Source: Prevotella sp. P5-108 (GTDB lineage Bacteria; Bacteroidota; Bacteroidia; Bacteroidales; Bacteroidaceae). From it: 64,000 bases of DNA. Under the pieces are notes generated by a model. That model saw only the letters and a list, made by a program, of their open reading frames with translations, was not told where the DNA came from and did no database searches. Where the stretch lies: the NCBI RefSeq assembly GCF_002251385.1, contig NZ_NPJJ01000063.1:37884-101883 (forward strand). The letters run 5' to 3'. The position numbers and the translations under genes are program-made. The stretch's first letter is position 1. Every line of letters starts with the position of its first letter. Shown in pieces: positions 30,361 to 39,332 of this stretch.

Positions 30361-30686
30361 GGGCTTTCAGGAGTCGGCTCATAGAACCTGGCGATGGTGC
30401 GCGCCATCATCGCCAGCACCCCCAACATCTGCCCGCACCGACCGAAAACCGCAGAGATGATGTCGAGAGGAGTTTCAAAGCATGAAATGACTATTGCGAA
30501 GCGCGAATTAATGTTTTCACGCCTTGATTTCTCCATTTCACGGTTTGCAACATAAGATTAAGCGGCAGCGGACAAGTCGGCTCTGATGCGTGAACGGAAT
30601 ATGTCATCCGCCGGCTTGCTGTCAACATCGGGCATGGGTGGAAACAAGGTAAAAGGGGTGCCATCGTCAGCCACTGGCGCGTAGGG
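30361..30686. other. Intergenic region with repeat array C
   Basis: No gene is supported between the esterase remnant and dinB. It contains array C (30469-30552). The remaining sequence is GC-rich and featureless; part may be further decayed esterase gene. Confidence 0.5.
30469..30552. repeat. 21-bp dyad repeat array C (4 units)
   Basis: Units start at 30469, 30490, 30511 and 30532. All keep C at position 8 and G at position 16. The third unit (TTTCACGCCTTGATTTC core) closely matches the fourth unit of array B, 11 kb away. Confidence 0.85.
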
Positions 30687-31775
30687 TCACCATTCCTCAA
30701 ACGGGAGGTCGCCTTCGACCCATTGGCTCTGGCGCAAACCATCGTCGGCGAGCGGATTGGAGACCGACAGCCCCAGCAGGCGTATGGGCCGCGACGACGA
30801 GTAGCTTACCTGTGCCAGCAACCGCTTGGCCAGCGGCAATATGGAGGCTTTGGTAGACAGTGTATGGTTGGTGGTAATGCGCTTGCTGATTTGGGTAAAG
30901 TCGGCATACTTGACCTTGAGGGTAAGCGTGCGGCCCTCGAAGCGGGCGTCGGCAAGGCGGGCTACAAGCTCGACGACAAGGTGGTAGAGCTCGATGATGA
31001 CTACAGAGCGCTGGCTGATGTCGCGCAGATAGGTCTGCTCGCAGCCAACCGACTTGCGCACATAGTCAGCCACAACCGGGCGGAGGTCGATGCCACGGGC
31101 AAAGTCGTAATAGATGTTGCCCATCTTGCCAAAGACCTCGCAGAGATGATGGCGCGACACCTCGCGCAGCTGCTCGCCAGTAAAGACGCCTATGCGGTGC
31201 ATGCGCTCGGCGGTCTTGGGCCCCACGCCCCAGAACTGCTCGACCCGCAGCGAGGCGATGAAGTCGAGGGCACGCGTGGGATGGATGACGCAGAGTCCGT
31301 CGGGCTTGCGGAAGTCGCTGGCTATCTTGGCGAGAAACTTGTTGTAGGACACGCCTGCCGAGGCAGTGAGATGGAGCTCGTCGGCAATGCGCTGCTTGAT
31401 TTCGCGGGCTATCTCGACCGCCATATCCATGTGGCGCTTGTTGTGGGTGACATCGAGAAATGCCTCGTCGAGCGATATGGGCTCGATGAGGTCGGTATAG
31501 TCGGCAAAGATGGCATGTATCTGTGCCGACACCTGGGCATAGTAGTCGTGCCGGCATGGCACCACGATGAGCTCGGGACAAAGGCGGTGGGCGACAACCA
31601 TCGACTGGGCAGAGTGAACGCCATAGCGGCGTGCCTCGTAGCTGGCAGTACTCACCACGCCGCGCTCGCCGTCGAAGCCCACGGCAATGGGCTTGCCACG
31701 GAGTGAGGCATCGTCGCGCTGCTCTACCGAGGCAAAGAAGGCGTCCATGTCGATGTGTATAATCTTGCGCTCCAT
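30687..31775 (-). CDS. dinB: DNA polymerase IV (Y-family)
   Basis: 362 residues from MERKIIHIDMDAFFASVEQ, the conserved DinB N-terminus with catalytic Asp; the second acidic motif SLDEAFLDVT is present. A helix-hairpin-helix region (FWGVGPKTAERMHRIG) and the little-finger domain follow. It carries out translesion synthesis. The frame stays open to 32276, but that extension lies antisense to the next gene and upstream of the promoter. A -7 element ends only nine bases before the ATG, so the leader is very short. Confidence 0.95.
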   Translation of the reverse strand: MERKIIHIDMDAFFASVEQRDDASLRGKPIAVGFDGERGVVSTASYEARRYGVHSAQSMVVAHRLCPELIVVPCRHDYYAQVSAQIHAIFADYTDLIEPISLDEAFLDVTHNKRHMDMAVEIAREIKQRIADELHLTASAGVSYNKFLAKIASDFRKPDGLCVIHPTRALDFIASLRVEQFWGVGPKTAERMHRIGVFTGEQLREVSRHHLCEVFGKMGNIYYDFARGIDLRPVVADYVRKSVGCEQTYLRDISQRSVVIIELYHLVVELVARLADARFEGRTLTLKVKYADFTQISKRITTNHTLSTKASILPLAKRLLAQVSYSSSRPIRLLGLSVSNPLADDGLRQSQWVEGDLPFEEW

Positions 31776-31784
31776 AATCGAGAG

Positions 31785-31792
31785 CAAAATTA
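31785..31792 (-). promoter_or_regulatory. dinB promoter -7 element
   Basis: TAATTTTG on the minus strand, ending ten bases before the dinB ATG. It fixes the start codon and predicts a near-leaderless mRNA. Confidence 0.6.
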
Positions 31793-31856
31793 CCACTTTT
31801 CTTTTACTCCGGACCGCGGGAAGAACAAAAAAATAACGCAAAAGAACAAAGCTATG

Positions 31857-31888
31857 CTTGGCGGTAAGGGAAAAGATGAGTATTTTTG
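31857..31888 (+). promoter_or_regulatory. Promoter of the SprT-like gene
   Basis: CTTG at 31857-31860 and TATTTTTG at 31881-31888, 20 bases apart. It supports the start at 31938. Confidence 0.7.
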
Positions 31889-31937
31889 CATCTACGTAAT
31901 CGGAACTGAGGGAACTCGGTCCAAGAATAACAGAGAC

Positions 31938-32588
31938 ATGAGATATACGCTGGAATTTGCAAGAGAGCGCTTTGCTCATTTCAATAAGACAATCTTCAAC
32001 GACCGCCTGCCTCGCCCGGCTTTCTGGCTGGTCAACGTAAACTCGTATATGGGTCAGATGCACCGTACGCTCAAGCGCGACAAGCAGGGCTACGTGGCTA
32101 TGTACAAGATGAAGCTCAACGTGAAGTATGACATCGACGAACGAAAGGCAGAAGACATCATGCTGCACGAGATGATACATCTGCATATATGGCATGAACA
32201 ACTGAAGGACACAAGCTCGCACGGGCCTGTATTCAAGGCGGTGATGGAAAAAATCAACAAGGAGTTCGGGCGCCACATCACCATAAGCACAAAGATGAAA
32301 AGAGAGGTGACCAAGGTGGTGCGCATGAAGTGGAATCTGGTGGCGGTATGCCGGATGACGTCGGGAAAGACCGCCATCACCCTACCCCCGAGCACAAGGG
32401 TGGCCCACTTCCAGAAGGTACTCATGGAAAGCGACAAGGTGAGTAGCATCGAGTGGTACTACACAACCGATACCTTCTTCTACAACTATCCGCACCCGCT
32501 CACGGTCAAGCTCTACTATGTAGATGAAGCTCTGCTGGCCCAGCATCTAAAAGAAGACGAGCGGATTAGACAAACTGCCGGAAAATGA
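31938..32588 (+). CDS. SprT-like zinc metallopeptidase domain protein
   Basis: 216 residues from MRYTLEFARERF. The SprT-like core includes HEMIHLHIWH, an HExxH zinc site with a downstream His, preceded by a beta-hairpin segment and the FNDRLPRPAFW motif of the family. The SprT/Spartan family includes DNA-protein-crosslink proteases, but bacterial members are little studied. The C-terminal 80 residues are not recognised and lack the Cys4 zinc finger of E. coli SprT. It is divergent from dinB. A strong terminator follows. Confidence 0.85.
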   Translation: MRYTLEFARERFAHFNKTIFNDRLPRPAFWLVNVNSYMGQMHRTLKRDKQGYVAMYKMKLNVKYDIDERKAEDIMLHEMIHLHIWHEQLKDTSSHGPVFKAVMEKINKEFGRHITISTKMKREVTKVVRMKWNLVAVCRMTSGKTAITLPPSTRVAHFQKVLMESDKVSSIEWYYTTDTFFYNYPHPLTVKLYYVDEALLAQHLKEDERIRQTAGK

Positions 32589-32589
32589 A

Positions 32590-32635
32590 AATGGCACGCT
32601 GTTCTGTCAGGACGAACAGCGTGCCATTGTTTTTA
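32590..32635 (+). terminator. Terminator after the SprT-like gene
   Basis: Fifteen-bp perfect stem AATGGCACGCTGTTC / GAACAGCGTGCCATT, 9-base loop, T-run. It probably serves the convergent minus-strand gene as well. Confidence 0.95.
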
Positions 32636-32653
32636 CACCTTATTATATTATAC

Positions 32654-33508
32654 TTACTTAGCAGCGTCGGCGGCACCAGCCTCAAGAAGCTGGAGTGCCT
32701 CGGCAGTCATGTAAGGCTTTACTTTGTCGTAAGGCAATGTAAACGAAACCATGCCCATAGCATAAGGGCCAATCTCATACTGCTGATAGACGAAGTGGAG
32801 ACCGTCGGCAGCAAGATAGGGAGCATGGGCGGGCAACGGGATGATGCCCTTGTCGATGAAGAGGAGCTTCAGGGCTTCGTCCTCGGTAATTTTCTGTCCC
32901 TGGGCGTTGATGTAGGTGGTCACACCGTGAAGCAGCAGAGGCTGGATGGCTTCAAGCTGAGCGGCATCGACAGTTGCGCCGAGCACACGGCCCGAAGACT
33001 TGAGGATGTTGACACAGTAGGACACGGCAGAACCATGGGCGCCACCGCCATACACATACTGGTCTACGCTATAGGTGACATAACGCTCGTTCTGGGCGGC
33101 AAGGCGAATAGCCACATCGTAAGAACACTGGAACTCGGGGGCTCCGCCATCGGGCGACTGCATGGCGCGCATCGAGTCAACATTGAGCTTGCCATAGAAA
33201 TCGACCAGCGCCTGGCCATCGGTAAGGTCTCCGCCGTATCCGGCTGAACGCGAGGCGTCAAAAGCATGAACACTGGAAAGCGAGTCGAGCTGGGCATTGA
33301 CATAAGCGCGCACTCCGACAGCGAGGGAGTCATCGCCCTGGGGCACATCGGCCACAATATTGCAGTGGAGCATACTGTCGGCAAAGGCATACTTGAAACT
33401 GTCAACCGCCAAAGAGTCGGAACCATTGGCAGAGCCAGCCATCTTGCATCCGGTAATGCCTCCCATCCATACCAAGAGGATGGAGGCAACGAAAAATAGT
33501 CTTCTCAT
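32654..33508 (-). CDS. DUF3298/RsiV-like lipoprotein
   Basis: 284 residues from MRRLFFVASILL, with a lipobox (GITGC). The mature part has a signature of the RsiV/DUF3298 C-terminal domain: LLFIDKGIIPLPAHAPYLAADGLHFVYQQYEIGPYAMG, followed by VSFTLPYDKVKPYM. DUF3298 occurs in RsiV, the lysozyme-binding anti-sigma factor of Bacillus; no transmembrane anti-sigma part is present here, so it is a free envelope lipoprotein. The function is unknown. The frame is open to 33691 but the promoter lies within that extension. Confidence 0.85.
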   Translation of the reverse strand: MRRLFFVASILLVWMGGITGCKMAGSANGSDSLAVDSFKYAFADSMLHCNIVADVPQGDDSLAVGVRAYVNAQLDSLSSVHAFDASRSAGYGGDLTDGQALVDFYGKLNVDSMRAMQSPDGGAPEFQCSYDVAIRLAAQNERYVTYSVDQYVYGGGAHGSAVSYCVNILKSSGRVLGATVDAAQLEAIQPLLLHGVTTYINAQGQKITEDEALKLLFIDKGIIPLPAHAPYLAADGLHFVYQQYEIGPYAMGMVSFTLPYDKVKPYMTAEALQLLEAGAADAAK

Positions 33509-33544
33509 AATTCTAATATGGTATATAATATTACTTAGAAAAGA

Positions 33545-33576
33545 CAAAGTTAGCAGAAAGCATAATTCCCACCAAA
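33545..33576 (-). promoter_or_regulatory. Promoter of the DUF3298 lipoprotein gene
   Basis: Minus-strand TTTG (33576-33573), 20 bases, TAACTTTG (33552-33545). Confidence 0.8.
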
Positions 33577-33793
33577 CAACTTTAGTTAATAATAAGTAAA
33601 AAAGCATCTGGGGCAACGCCATCGATACCTCCGGCAATCGCAGTCTAAACAAGGGGAAAAGCGAGTGACAAGAAAGTAACGATGGAGACATGCAAAAAGG
33701 TGCCTAAAAGCCTCTTTTCGCCCTTCAATAACCTACAAATGAGCCACTTATACGGCAAAATATCCCCCAAAAACGCAAAAAAGAGTGATAATC

Positions 33794-33825
33794 TTTTCAT
33801 ATCACACAAAAAACTATTATATTTG
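33794..33825 (+). promoter_or_regulatory. HU promoter
   Basis: TTTT at 33794-33797, 20 bases, TATATTTG at 33818-33825; the leader is about 50 bases and A-rich. Confidence 0.7.
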
Positions 33826-33881
33826 CACCCACAAAAACAAACATAGTCAAAATATTCATATAAATAACAATAAAAACAGCA

Positions 33882-34160
33882 ATGACAAAGACAGAAATTG
33901 TAAACAAGATTTCAGAGAATACTGGCATCTCAAAGAAGGAAGTAGCCATTGTAGTGGAAAGTCTCATGGAGACTGTAAAGGAAAGCCTGCTCAAGAGAGA
34001 GCACATCTCACTGCGTGGTTTCGGTAACTTCATCATCAAGCGTCGTGCAGAGAAGACAGCTCGCAACATACAGAAGAATACTACTGTAATCATCCCCGCA
34101 CATGACTACCCCAGCTTCAAGCCTGCCAAGGAGTTCGTGGAGAAGATGAAGAACAACTAA
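33882..34160 (+). CDS. HU family DNA-binding protein
   Basis: 92 residues: MTKTEIVNKISENTGISKKEVA, a helical dimerisation part, and the DNA-binding beta-arm region with ISLRGFGNFIIKRRAEKTARN. HU/IHF-type nucleoid proteins bend DNA. The arm sequence does not contain the standard GRNP motif (ARNIQKNT instead), so DNA contacts may differ from E. coli HU. It is followed by a 29-codon basic gene and a terminator. Confidence 0.93.
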   Translation: MTKTEIVNKISENTGISKKEVAIVVESLMETVKESLLKREHISLRGFGNFIIKRRAEKTARNIQKNTTVIIPAHDYPSFKPAKEFVEKMKNN

Positions 34161-34201
34161 GCATACAACGCAAAAACATAACCATTTAAATTAAAAGAAT
34201 T

Positions 34202-34291
34202 ATGCCAAACGGTAAAAAGAAGAAGGGCCACAAGATGGCTACTCACAAGCGTAAAAAGAGATTACGCAAGAACAGACATAAGAGCAAGTAA
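34202..34291 (+). CDS. 29-residue basic ribosomal-type protein (AURKAIP1/COX24, bS22/mS38-like)
   Basis: A 29-codon frame begins MPNGKKKKGHKMATHKRKKR and ends KNRHKSK. Fifteen or so residues are Lys or Arg. It matches the tiny AURKAIP1/COX24-domain proteins encoded in Bacteroidetes, relatives of mitochondrial small-subunit protein mS38 and actinobacterial bS22; a ribosomal role is therefore likely but inferred. It lies 41 bases after the HU gene and before a terminator, in the order HU, this gene, RNase G. Confidence 0.85.
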   Translation: MPNGKKKKGHKMATHKRKKRLRKNRHKSK

Positions 34292-34326
34292 TCATTGTAT
34301 TGCTCTATAGCCTAATCAAAAAGACT

Positions 34327-34362
34327 AATGGGGCGTGTCGTGCGACATGCCCCCATTTTTTT
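34327..34362 (+). terminator. Terminator after the small basic gene
   Basis: Stem of about 13 bp with a GTGC loop and one bulge (AATGGGGCGTGTC against GACATGCCCCCATT), then seven T residues. Confidence 0.9.
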
Positions 34363-34382
34363 AAGCAATAAGTGAAGATAGT

Positions 34383-35957
34383 ATGACAAGCGAAGTAATC
34401 ATTGACGTCCGTCAGAAAGAAATCTCGATAGCTCTGCTCGAGGACAAGAACCTCGTGGAGTATCAGAACGAGCCCCGCTCGGCCTCTTTCTCTGTGGGCA
34501 ACATCTACATAGCAAAAGTCAAAAAGCTGATGCCTGGTCTCAACGCCAGCTTTGTGGATGTAGGCTACGAACGCGATGCCTTTCTTCATTATCTTGACTT
34601 AGGAAGCCAATTCAACTCGTACGAGAAATATCTCAGACAGGTACAGAGTGACCGGAAAAAACTTTACCCTTTTGCCAAAGCATCACGTCTGCCCGATATC
34701 CCTAAAGACGGCAGCGTACAGACTGCGCTCAAAGTGGGCGATGAGGTGCTGGTGCAAATTGTAAAAGAACCCATTTCTACCAAAGGTCCGCGACTGACAG
34801 GCGAAATCTCTTTTGCCGGACGATATCTTGTGCTTATGCCATTCGGCGATAAGGTCTCGGTATCTTCCAAAATAAAGTCGGGAGAAGAGAGAGCAAGACT
34901 CAAGCAGCTTATACATAGCATTAAGCCGAAAAACTGTGGAGTTATTGTGAGAACGGTAGCCGAAGGTAAGAGAGTGGCTGAACTGGATACTGAGCTGAAG
35001 GTGCTTACCAAGCGCTGGGAGGACGCCATAACAAAGGTGCAAAAGACACAGAAAAGACCCCAACTTGTGTTTGAAGAAACCAGCCGTGCCGTAGCGCTTC
35101 TGCGAGACCTGTTCAACCCAAGTTATGAGAACATCTACATCAACGACGAAGATGTTTATCAGGAAGTAAAAGACTACGTGTCGCTTATAGCCCCTGAAAA
35201 AGCGCACATCGTAAAACTCTATACGGGTAAAGTTCCAATTTTCGACAACTTCAACGTAACCAAACAGATTAAGTCGAGTTTCGGCAAAACGGTCAACTAC
35301 CGCCATGGTGCCTACATGATAATCGAGCACACAGAGGCAATGCACGTGGTTGACGTGAACAGTGGAAACCGTTCTAAATCGGAAAACGGACAGGAACAGA
35401 ATGCACTGGAAACCAATCTTGGCGCTGCCGACGAACTGGCACGCCAACTCAGACTAAGGGACATGGGTGGTATCATCGTCGTAGACTTCATCGACATGAA
35501 CCTCGCCGAAGACCGGCAGATGCTCTATGAACGTATGTGCAAGAACATGCAAAAGGACAGAGCCAGACACAACATCCTGCCTCTTAGCAAGTTTGGACTG
35601 ATGCAGATAACCCGTCAGAGGGTTAGGCCAGCCATGGACGTCAACGTCGAAGAGGCCTGCCCCACCTGTAACGGTACAGGCAAAATCAAGTCGAGCATCC
35701 TGTTTACTGACATTCTCGAAAGAAAGATTGACCGACTGGTCAACAAGATTGGCATCAAGAAGTTCTATCTACATGTACATCCATACGTTGAGGCATATAT
35801 CAACCAAGGACTGGTATCACTCAAGCGAAAATGGCAGCTAAAGTACGGCTTTGGCGTACATGTAATAGCGTCGCAGAAACTTGCTTTCTTACAATACGAA
35901 TTCTACGATACAAAGAAGCAGTTTATCGACATGAAGGAAGAAATCGAAACCAAATAA
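34383..35957 (+). CDS. rng: Ribonuclease G (Rne/Rng family)
   Basis: A 524-residue endoribonuclease. An S1 domain at the N-terminus (GNIYIAKVKKLMPGLNASFVDVG) is followed by the DNase I-like catalytic domain with DVNSG and VDFIDM carrying the metal-binding acids. The Zn-link CPTCNGTGK comes next, then the small domain. It lacks the long degradosome-scaffold tail of RNase E. It acts in rRNA 5' maturation and mRNA decay. Confidence 0.96.
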   Translation: MTSEVIIDVRQKEISIALLEDKNLVEYQNEPRSASFSVGNIYIAKVKKLMPGLNASFVDVGYERDAFLHYLDLGSQFNSYEKYLRQVQSDRKKLYPFAKASRLPDIPKDGSVQTALKVGDEVLVQIVKEPISTKGPRLTGEISFAGRYLVLMPFGDKVSVSSKIKSGEERARLKQLIHSIKPKNCGVIVRTVAEGKRVAELDTELKVLTKRWEDAITKVQKTQKRPQLVFEETSRAVALLRDLFNPSYENIYINDEDVYQEVKDYVSLIAPEKAHIVKLYTGKVPIFDNFNVTKQIKSSFGKTVNYRHGAYMIIEHTEAMHVVDVNSGNRSKSENGQEQNALETNLGAADELARQLRLRDMGGIIVVDFIDMNLAEDRQMLYERMCKNMQKDRARHNILPLSKFGLMQITRQRVRPAMDVNVEEACPTCNGTGKIKSSILFTDILERKIDRLVNKIGIKKFYLHVHPYVEAYINQGLVSLKRKWQLKYGFGVHVIASQKLAFLQYEFYDTKKQFIDMKEEIETK

Positions 35958-35993
35958 GAAAGAGCCTCTCACAGCAAAGTGGGAGGCTCTTTC
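35958..35993. terminator. Strong bidirectional terminator after rng
   Basis: Fifteen-bp stem beginning GAAAGAGCCTC and closing GAGGCTCTTTC with one G-T pair and a 6-base loop; T-rich on both sides, so it can serve rng and the convergent GH106 operon. Confidence 0.9.
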
Positions 35994-36009
35994 TTGTAGT
36001 AATCTGTGA

Positions 36010-36043
36010 GAAGCTACCCTTCGGACTGACGAAGAGTAGCTTC
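36010..36043. terminator. Second hairpin between rng and the GH106 operon
   Basis: Thirteen paired bases with one mismatch (GAAGCTAC / GTAGCTTC outer, CTTCG / CGAAG inner) and a 6-base loop; probably a second terminator or 3'-end stabiliser for the minus-strand operon. Confidence 0.65.
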
Positions 36044-36049
36044 TTGCGT

Positions 36050-39000
36050 TTATCTTTCACCGACAATGCGGGCAGGACCTATCAAGCCTGACTTGAGGAG
36101 AGGCTCGTCGGCCTTGTAATACTTGATGGGGTAATAGGTGACAGTCTCGGCGCCGGGCTGCATATCTCCTACCATGCGGTTGTGCCATGGATTGACTACA
36201 GCAATCTCGGCCTTGTTGTCACCAGCCTTGACGGCAGCGGTGATATCTATTATATAAGGTGCATGCCATACCACGCCCACGGGCTGACCATTGACGGTAA
36301 CTTCGGCCAAGTCCTTGACCTCGCCCAGGTCAAGCAGTATGCGTGAGGGAGCTTTCTTCTTGAGTGATTTCTTGGCTACCTTGAAGGTGTTGGTATAAGT
36401 TGCAACACCTGAAAAGTACTTAACTCCCTGCTCGGATGACTCTGTAAGCGATGCCAAGCTATCCAGAGCAATCTGTGATGGAGCTCCGCGATGAGCCTGG
36501 AAGTTGACGGTCCATGGCTGGGCGAACTCGGCAAAAGCAGTGCGGGTGCGATCGGCGAGAGTGACAGCAGGAACGTCGGTATCGTCAACAAACACCACAA
36601 AGACTGCATCATAGGCGGGCATGTCGAGGGTTACGCGGGTGCGGCCGTCGACCATTTCGTAGCTCACATCTTCCTTGGCGCCGGTATCGGCATGCCACAG
36701 CTGTGGCTTCTTACCTGTGACATTGAAGGAGGCAGTGAACTTGCGCGCCTGCTTGGTCTGGTTGGCTATCCAGTAAATCTCGCCATCGTTCAGACGACGG
36801 TGTACAAACTTGATGTTGGCCTTGGCGTCAGAGAAGGTGACATCGGGAGCGACTCCAGTGTTTGCAAGCACCTTGCCGATAGACACTCCGGTAGTAACAT
36901 TCTTGCGGCCAGAGCCCCAGATATCCTTTACCAGGCTGTCAAACTCTTCGACAGTTCCATCGAGTCCCACGAGGATCTTGGGCTTGTCGCCGGCAATGGT
37001 CACACCGGCATCAGCCAGCTGCTTGATGCGGCGCAGCATCTTGATGGATATCATGCTCACATTGTCAAGCCACAATACGCGATAGCGCATACCTGTGGCG
37101 GTTACCAGCTGACCATTGTCAACCTTGAGGACATCCTTAACTATCGACGGACTCACGAAGTCATAGTTGTAGGTATTGGGGAACTTTGGCATACGGGTCT
37201 GGTAGCGGGCTGTAACATTGGAATCCTCACCGTAATAGTAAGCTACGTCGGCGACAAACTTACCTTGACGCAAGAGATAACAGCTGCGGGCGAGGTAGTC
37301 GGTCCATGCGCCGGCCTGGCTTGCCCAAGTCTCATTGCGGTCGAACCACTGGCCCCAAAGACCAAGGCCAATGCCCGGCACCTTATCATCAACAGGCTGG
37401 TGGGGAGAGGTGTGGATGACGAAGAGGTTCAATCCGCTGGCCATAGCGGCATCGGCGGTGGGTTTGAGGACAGCGGGGGTATACACGAAGGCACCATCGC
37501 GGAAGCCATCGGATGTAAACGACTCTGCTGCAGCTACGTTCTGTCCATAGATATGGGCAACAGAAGCAGACTCTCGGATATCACTCTCGTGCTGGGGGAC
37601 GGTTACGAGTCCCTGCTTGTAACGCATCCAGATAGCAGACATAGGTATATCGGCGCTGCGCTTGCAGTCCATGCCGTCGGTAGCGTTGGCGCGCCACGCC
37701 TCATGACTCTCCGTATATCGCTTCAGGCCGTAGGGCTTGAGGATGTCAGTGAGCTGGTCGTAGTGGCACTCTGTCATCATGTCGCCGATAGTGGTACGCC
37801 AGTCGAAGAGGAAGCGCTCGGTTTCCTCAGCACTGTTGACAACGATACCTGCCAGCGCGGGAAGCCAGGGGAGCAAGTCGTAGCCACGGCGGGCCTTGAA
37901 CTCTTCCACCATCTTACCTGTCCACGTCTGGGCACCAGCTTCGTAACTGTCATTGAGCAAGTAGGTAATGCCACGGTTGCCCATCAGTCCCTTGCTGGCA
38001 TCGACATAAGTCTGGAGATAATTCTTATAGTAATCGCGGATAGCCACGGGGTCTATCTTGTCAACCTCGAGACCGGTAGCTTCAGGCGAAGCGGGATGGT
38101 TGATCTTTCCTGTGAGTCCGTAGCCGAATCGCATGATACGCCAACGGCCCTTGGGAGCTTTCCAGGTAAGCACGCCGTCCTTGACAAAAGAGGTAACATC
38201 GACAACATCTGCCGTGTTGACAACATCGGTAGTGGCAGGAGTCTTGACAGACGTTCCATAACGATAGAAAGAAGATGCCGACTTGTCTGAAAGGAGATTT
38301 ACGCGTACTACGGGTGACAATTTAAGTGAAGAAAGACGGAATCCGGTAGCGGGATTGTTCTTCTCCGTACTGGTGAATACCATCTTAAAATAACGGGCTG
38401 TGGTCTGAGGAATATCCTCCACACGCTCGAAGCCTCCCTGATAACTCAGGTCGACCACCTTGGTGAATGTCTTTCCGTCCATGCTGCTGAAGAGACTCGC
38501 AGCGCAGTTCTCCACTCTTTCTTCTATCTTCAATACCGACCATGTCACTGACCGCACGAGTTGTGGCTGATGAAAATCAATCAGCACCCATGCCTTGCCG
38601 TCCTTCTCGGCTTGGATGATAGAATAGTCAGAGATACTGTCGTTGCCCAGCTGCTCGGCAGTAACTGTGCCACCGCTGGTTGTGATGGTCGGATTAAGCT
38701 CCATCATCGACTTGTCGTTATCTGGGATGCGCATAGCCAGAACTGCGACATCGCGATAGAACTTCTTCTGCAAGAAGACTGTGGCTACGGATTGATTGAC
38801 ATAGCAATAGTCCTGATAGGGGCCAGTGATATCAAAGCCACCGGGCAACTTAACCTTCAGGTCCTTGCCAGTGCCTTTGACCTCGGTCTGTCGCCAAACG
38901 AGCTTCTTCATTCCGTCTTCGTCCTTGACCCATGGGCCGCCAGTCTCGCTCCATCCGGGAGCGCTGGCAATAGTCGCCTCGAGCCCGAGACTATCGGCAA

Positions 39001-39316
39001 GATGAATGGCATAATGGAAGGCGTCTTTCCATTCAGGCGTCATGTAAGGCAAACGCTTCTCGACGACCTGCGGAGTTGATAGACCGGCATCGAAGACATG
39101 AAAGCCACCAATGCCACTACGCTTCATCCAGGTGAGGTCCTTGTAGATACCGTCCTTGGTGATGTTTCCGTTCATCCAATGCCACCATACACGGGGGCGA
39201 TAAGGCTGACCGGGATGCTGGAAGTCCTGGTACAAAGTCTGTGCGTTTTGAGCCGAAGCGGACAATGCCCCTGCGGCAACAAAGAGCAATACTGGTAATG
39301 ATTTAAGTTTCAACAT
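36050..39316 (-). CDS. GH106-type glycoside hydrolase (alpha-L-rhamnosidase family)
   Basis: A 1088-residue exported enzyme. The signal peptide ends near ALSASAQ. The catalytic part opens with RPRVWWHWMNGNITKDGIYKDLTWMKRSGIGGFHVFDA, the hallmark of the GH106-like family, and continues with the fold's segments (ATIASAPGWSETGGPWV, ESHEAWRANATDGMDCKRS). Beta-sandwich modules follow, including a galactose-binding-like domain near the C-terminus (LLDLGEVKDLAEVTVNGQPVGVVWHAPY). Family members release alpha-L-rhamnose from pectins such as rhamnogalacturonan; the substrate here is inferred only. Last gene of the fabD operon. Confidence 0.88.
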   Translation of the reverse strand: MLKLKSLPVLLFVAAGALSASAQNAQTLYQDFQHPGQPYRPRVWWHWMNGNITKDGIYKDLTWMKRSGIGGFHVFDAGLSTPQVVEKRLPYMTPEWKDAFHYAIHLADSLGLEATIASAPGWSETGGPWVKDEDGMKKLVWRQTEVKGTGKDLKVKLPGGFDITGPYQDYCYVNQSVATVFLQKKFYRDVAVLAMRIPDNDKSMMELNPTITTSGGTVTAEQLGNDSISDYSIIQAEKDGKAWVLIDFHQPQLVRSVTWSVLKIEERVENCAASLFSSMDGKTFTKVVDLSYQGGFERVEDIPQTTARYFKMVFTSTEKNNPATGFRLSSLKLSPVVRVNLLSDKSASSFYRYGTSVKTPATTDVVNTADVVDVTSFVKDGVLTWKAPKGRWRIMRFGYGLTGKINHPASPEATGLEVDKIDPVAIRDYYKNYLQTYVDASKGLMGNRGITYLLNDSYEAGAQTWTGKMVEEFKARRGYDLLPWLPALAGIVVNSAEETERFLFDWRTTIGDMMTECHYDQLTDILKPYGLKRYTESHEAWRANATDGMDCKRSADIPMSAIWMRYKQGLVTVPQHESDIRESASVAHIYGQNVAAAESFTSDGFRDGAFVYTPAVLKPTADAAMASGLNLFVIHTSPHQPVDDKVPGIGLGLWGQWFDRNETWASQAGAWTDYLARSCYLLRQGKFVADVAYYYGEDSNVTARYQTRMPKFPNTYNYDFVSPSIVKDVLKVDNGQLVTATGMRYRVLWLDNVSMISIKMLRRIKQLADAGVTIAGDKPKILVGLDGTVEEFDSLVKDIWGSGRKNVTTGVSIGKVLANTGVAPDVTFSDAKANIKFVHRRLNDGEIYWIANQTKQARKFTASFNVTGKKPQLWHADTGAKEDVSYEMVDGRTRVTLDMPAYDAVFVVFVDDTDVPAVTLADRTRTAFAEFAQPWTVNFQAHRGAPSQIALDSLASLTESSEQGVKYFSGVATYTNTFKVAKKSLKKKAPSRILLDLGEVKDLAEVTVNGQPVGVVWHAPYIIDITAAVKAGDNKAEIAVVNPWHNRMVGDMQPGAETVTYYPIKYYKADEPLLKSGLIGPARIVGER

Positions 39317-39332
39317 ATGGATATAGATTAAG

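Larger units (their letters stand above)
33509..33881. other. Divergent intergenic region between the DUF3298 and HU genes
   Basis: It holds the two promoters listed separately (33545-33576 minus, 33794-33825 plus). The 200 bases between them are A-rich with no repeat or gene that can be supported. Confidence 0.6.

Noticed and set aside
31776..32276. Extension of dinB to give a 529-residue protein
   Set aside because: It would be antisense to the SprT-like gene and starts upstream of the dinB promoter; DinB family N-terminus fits the ATG at 31775.
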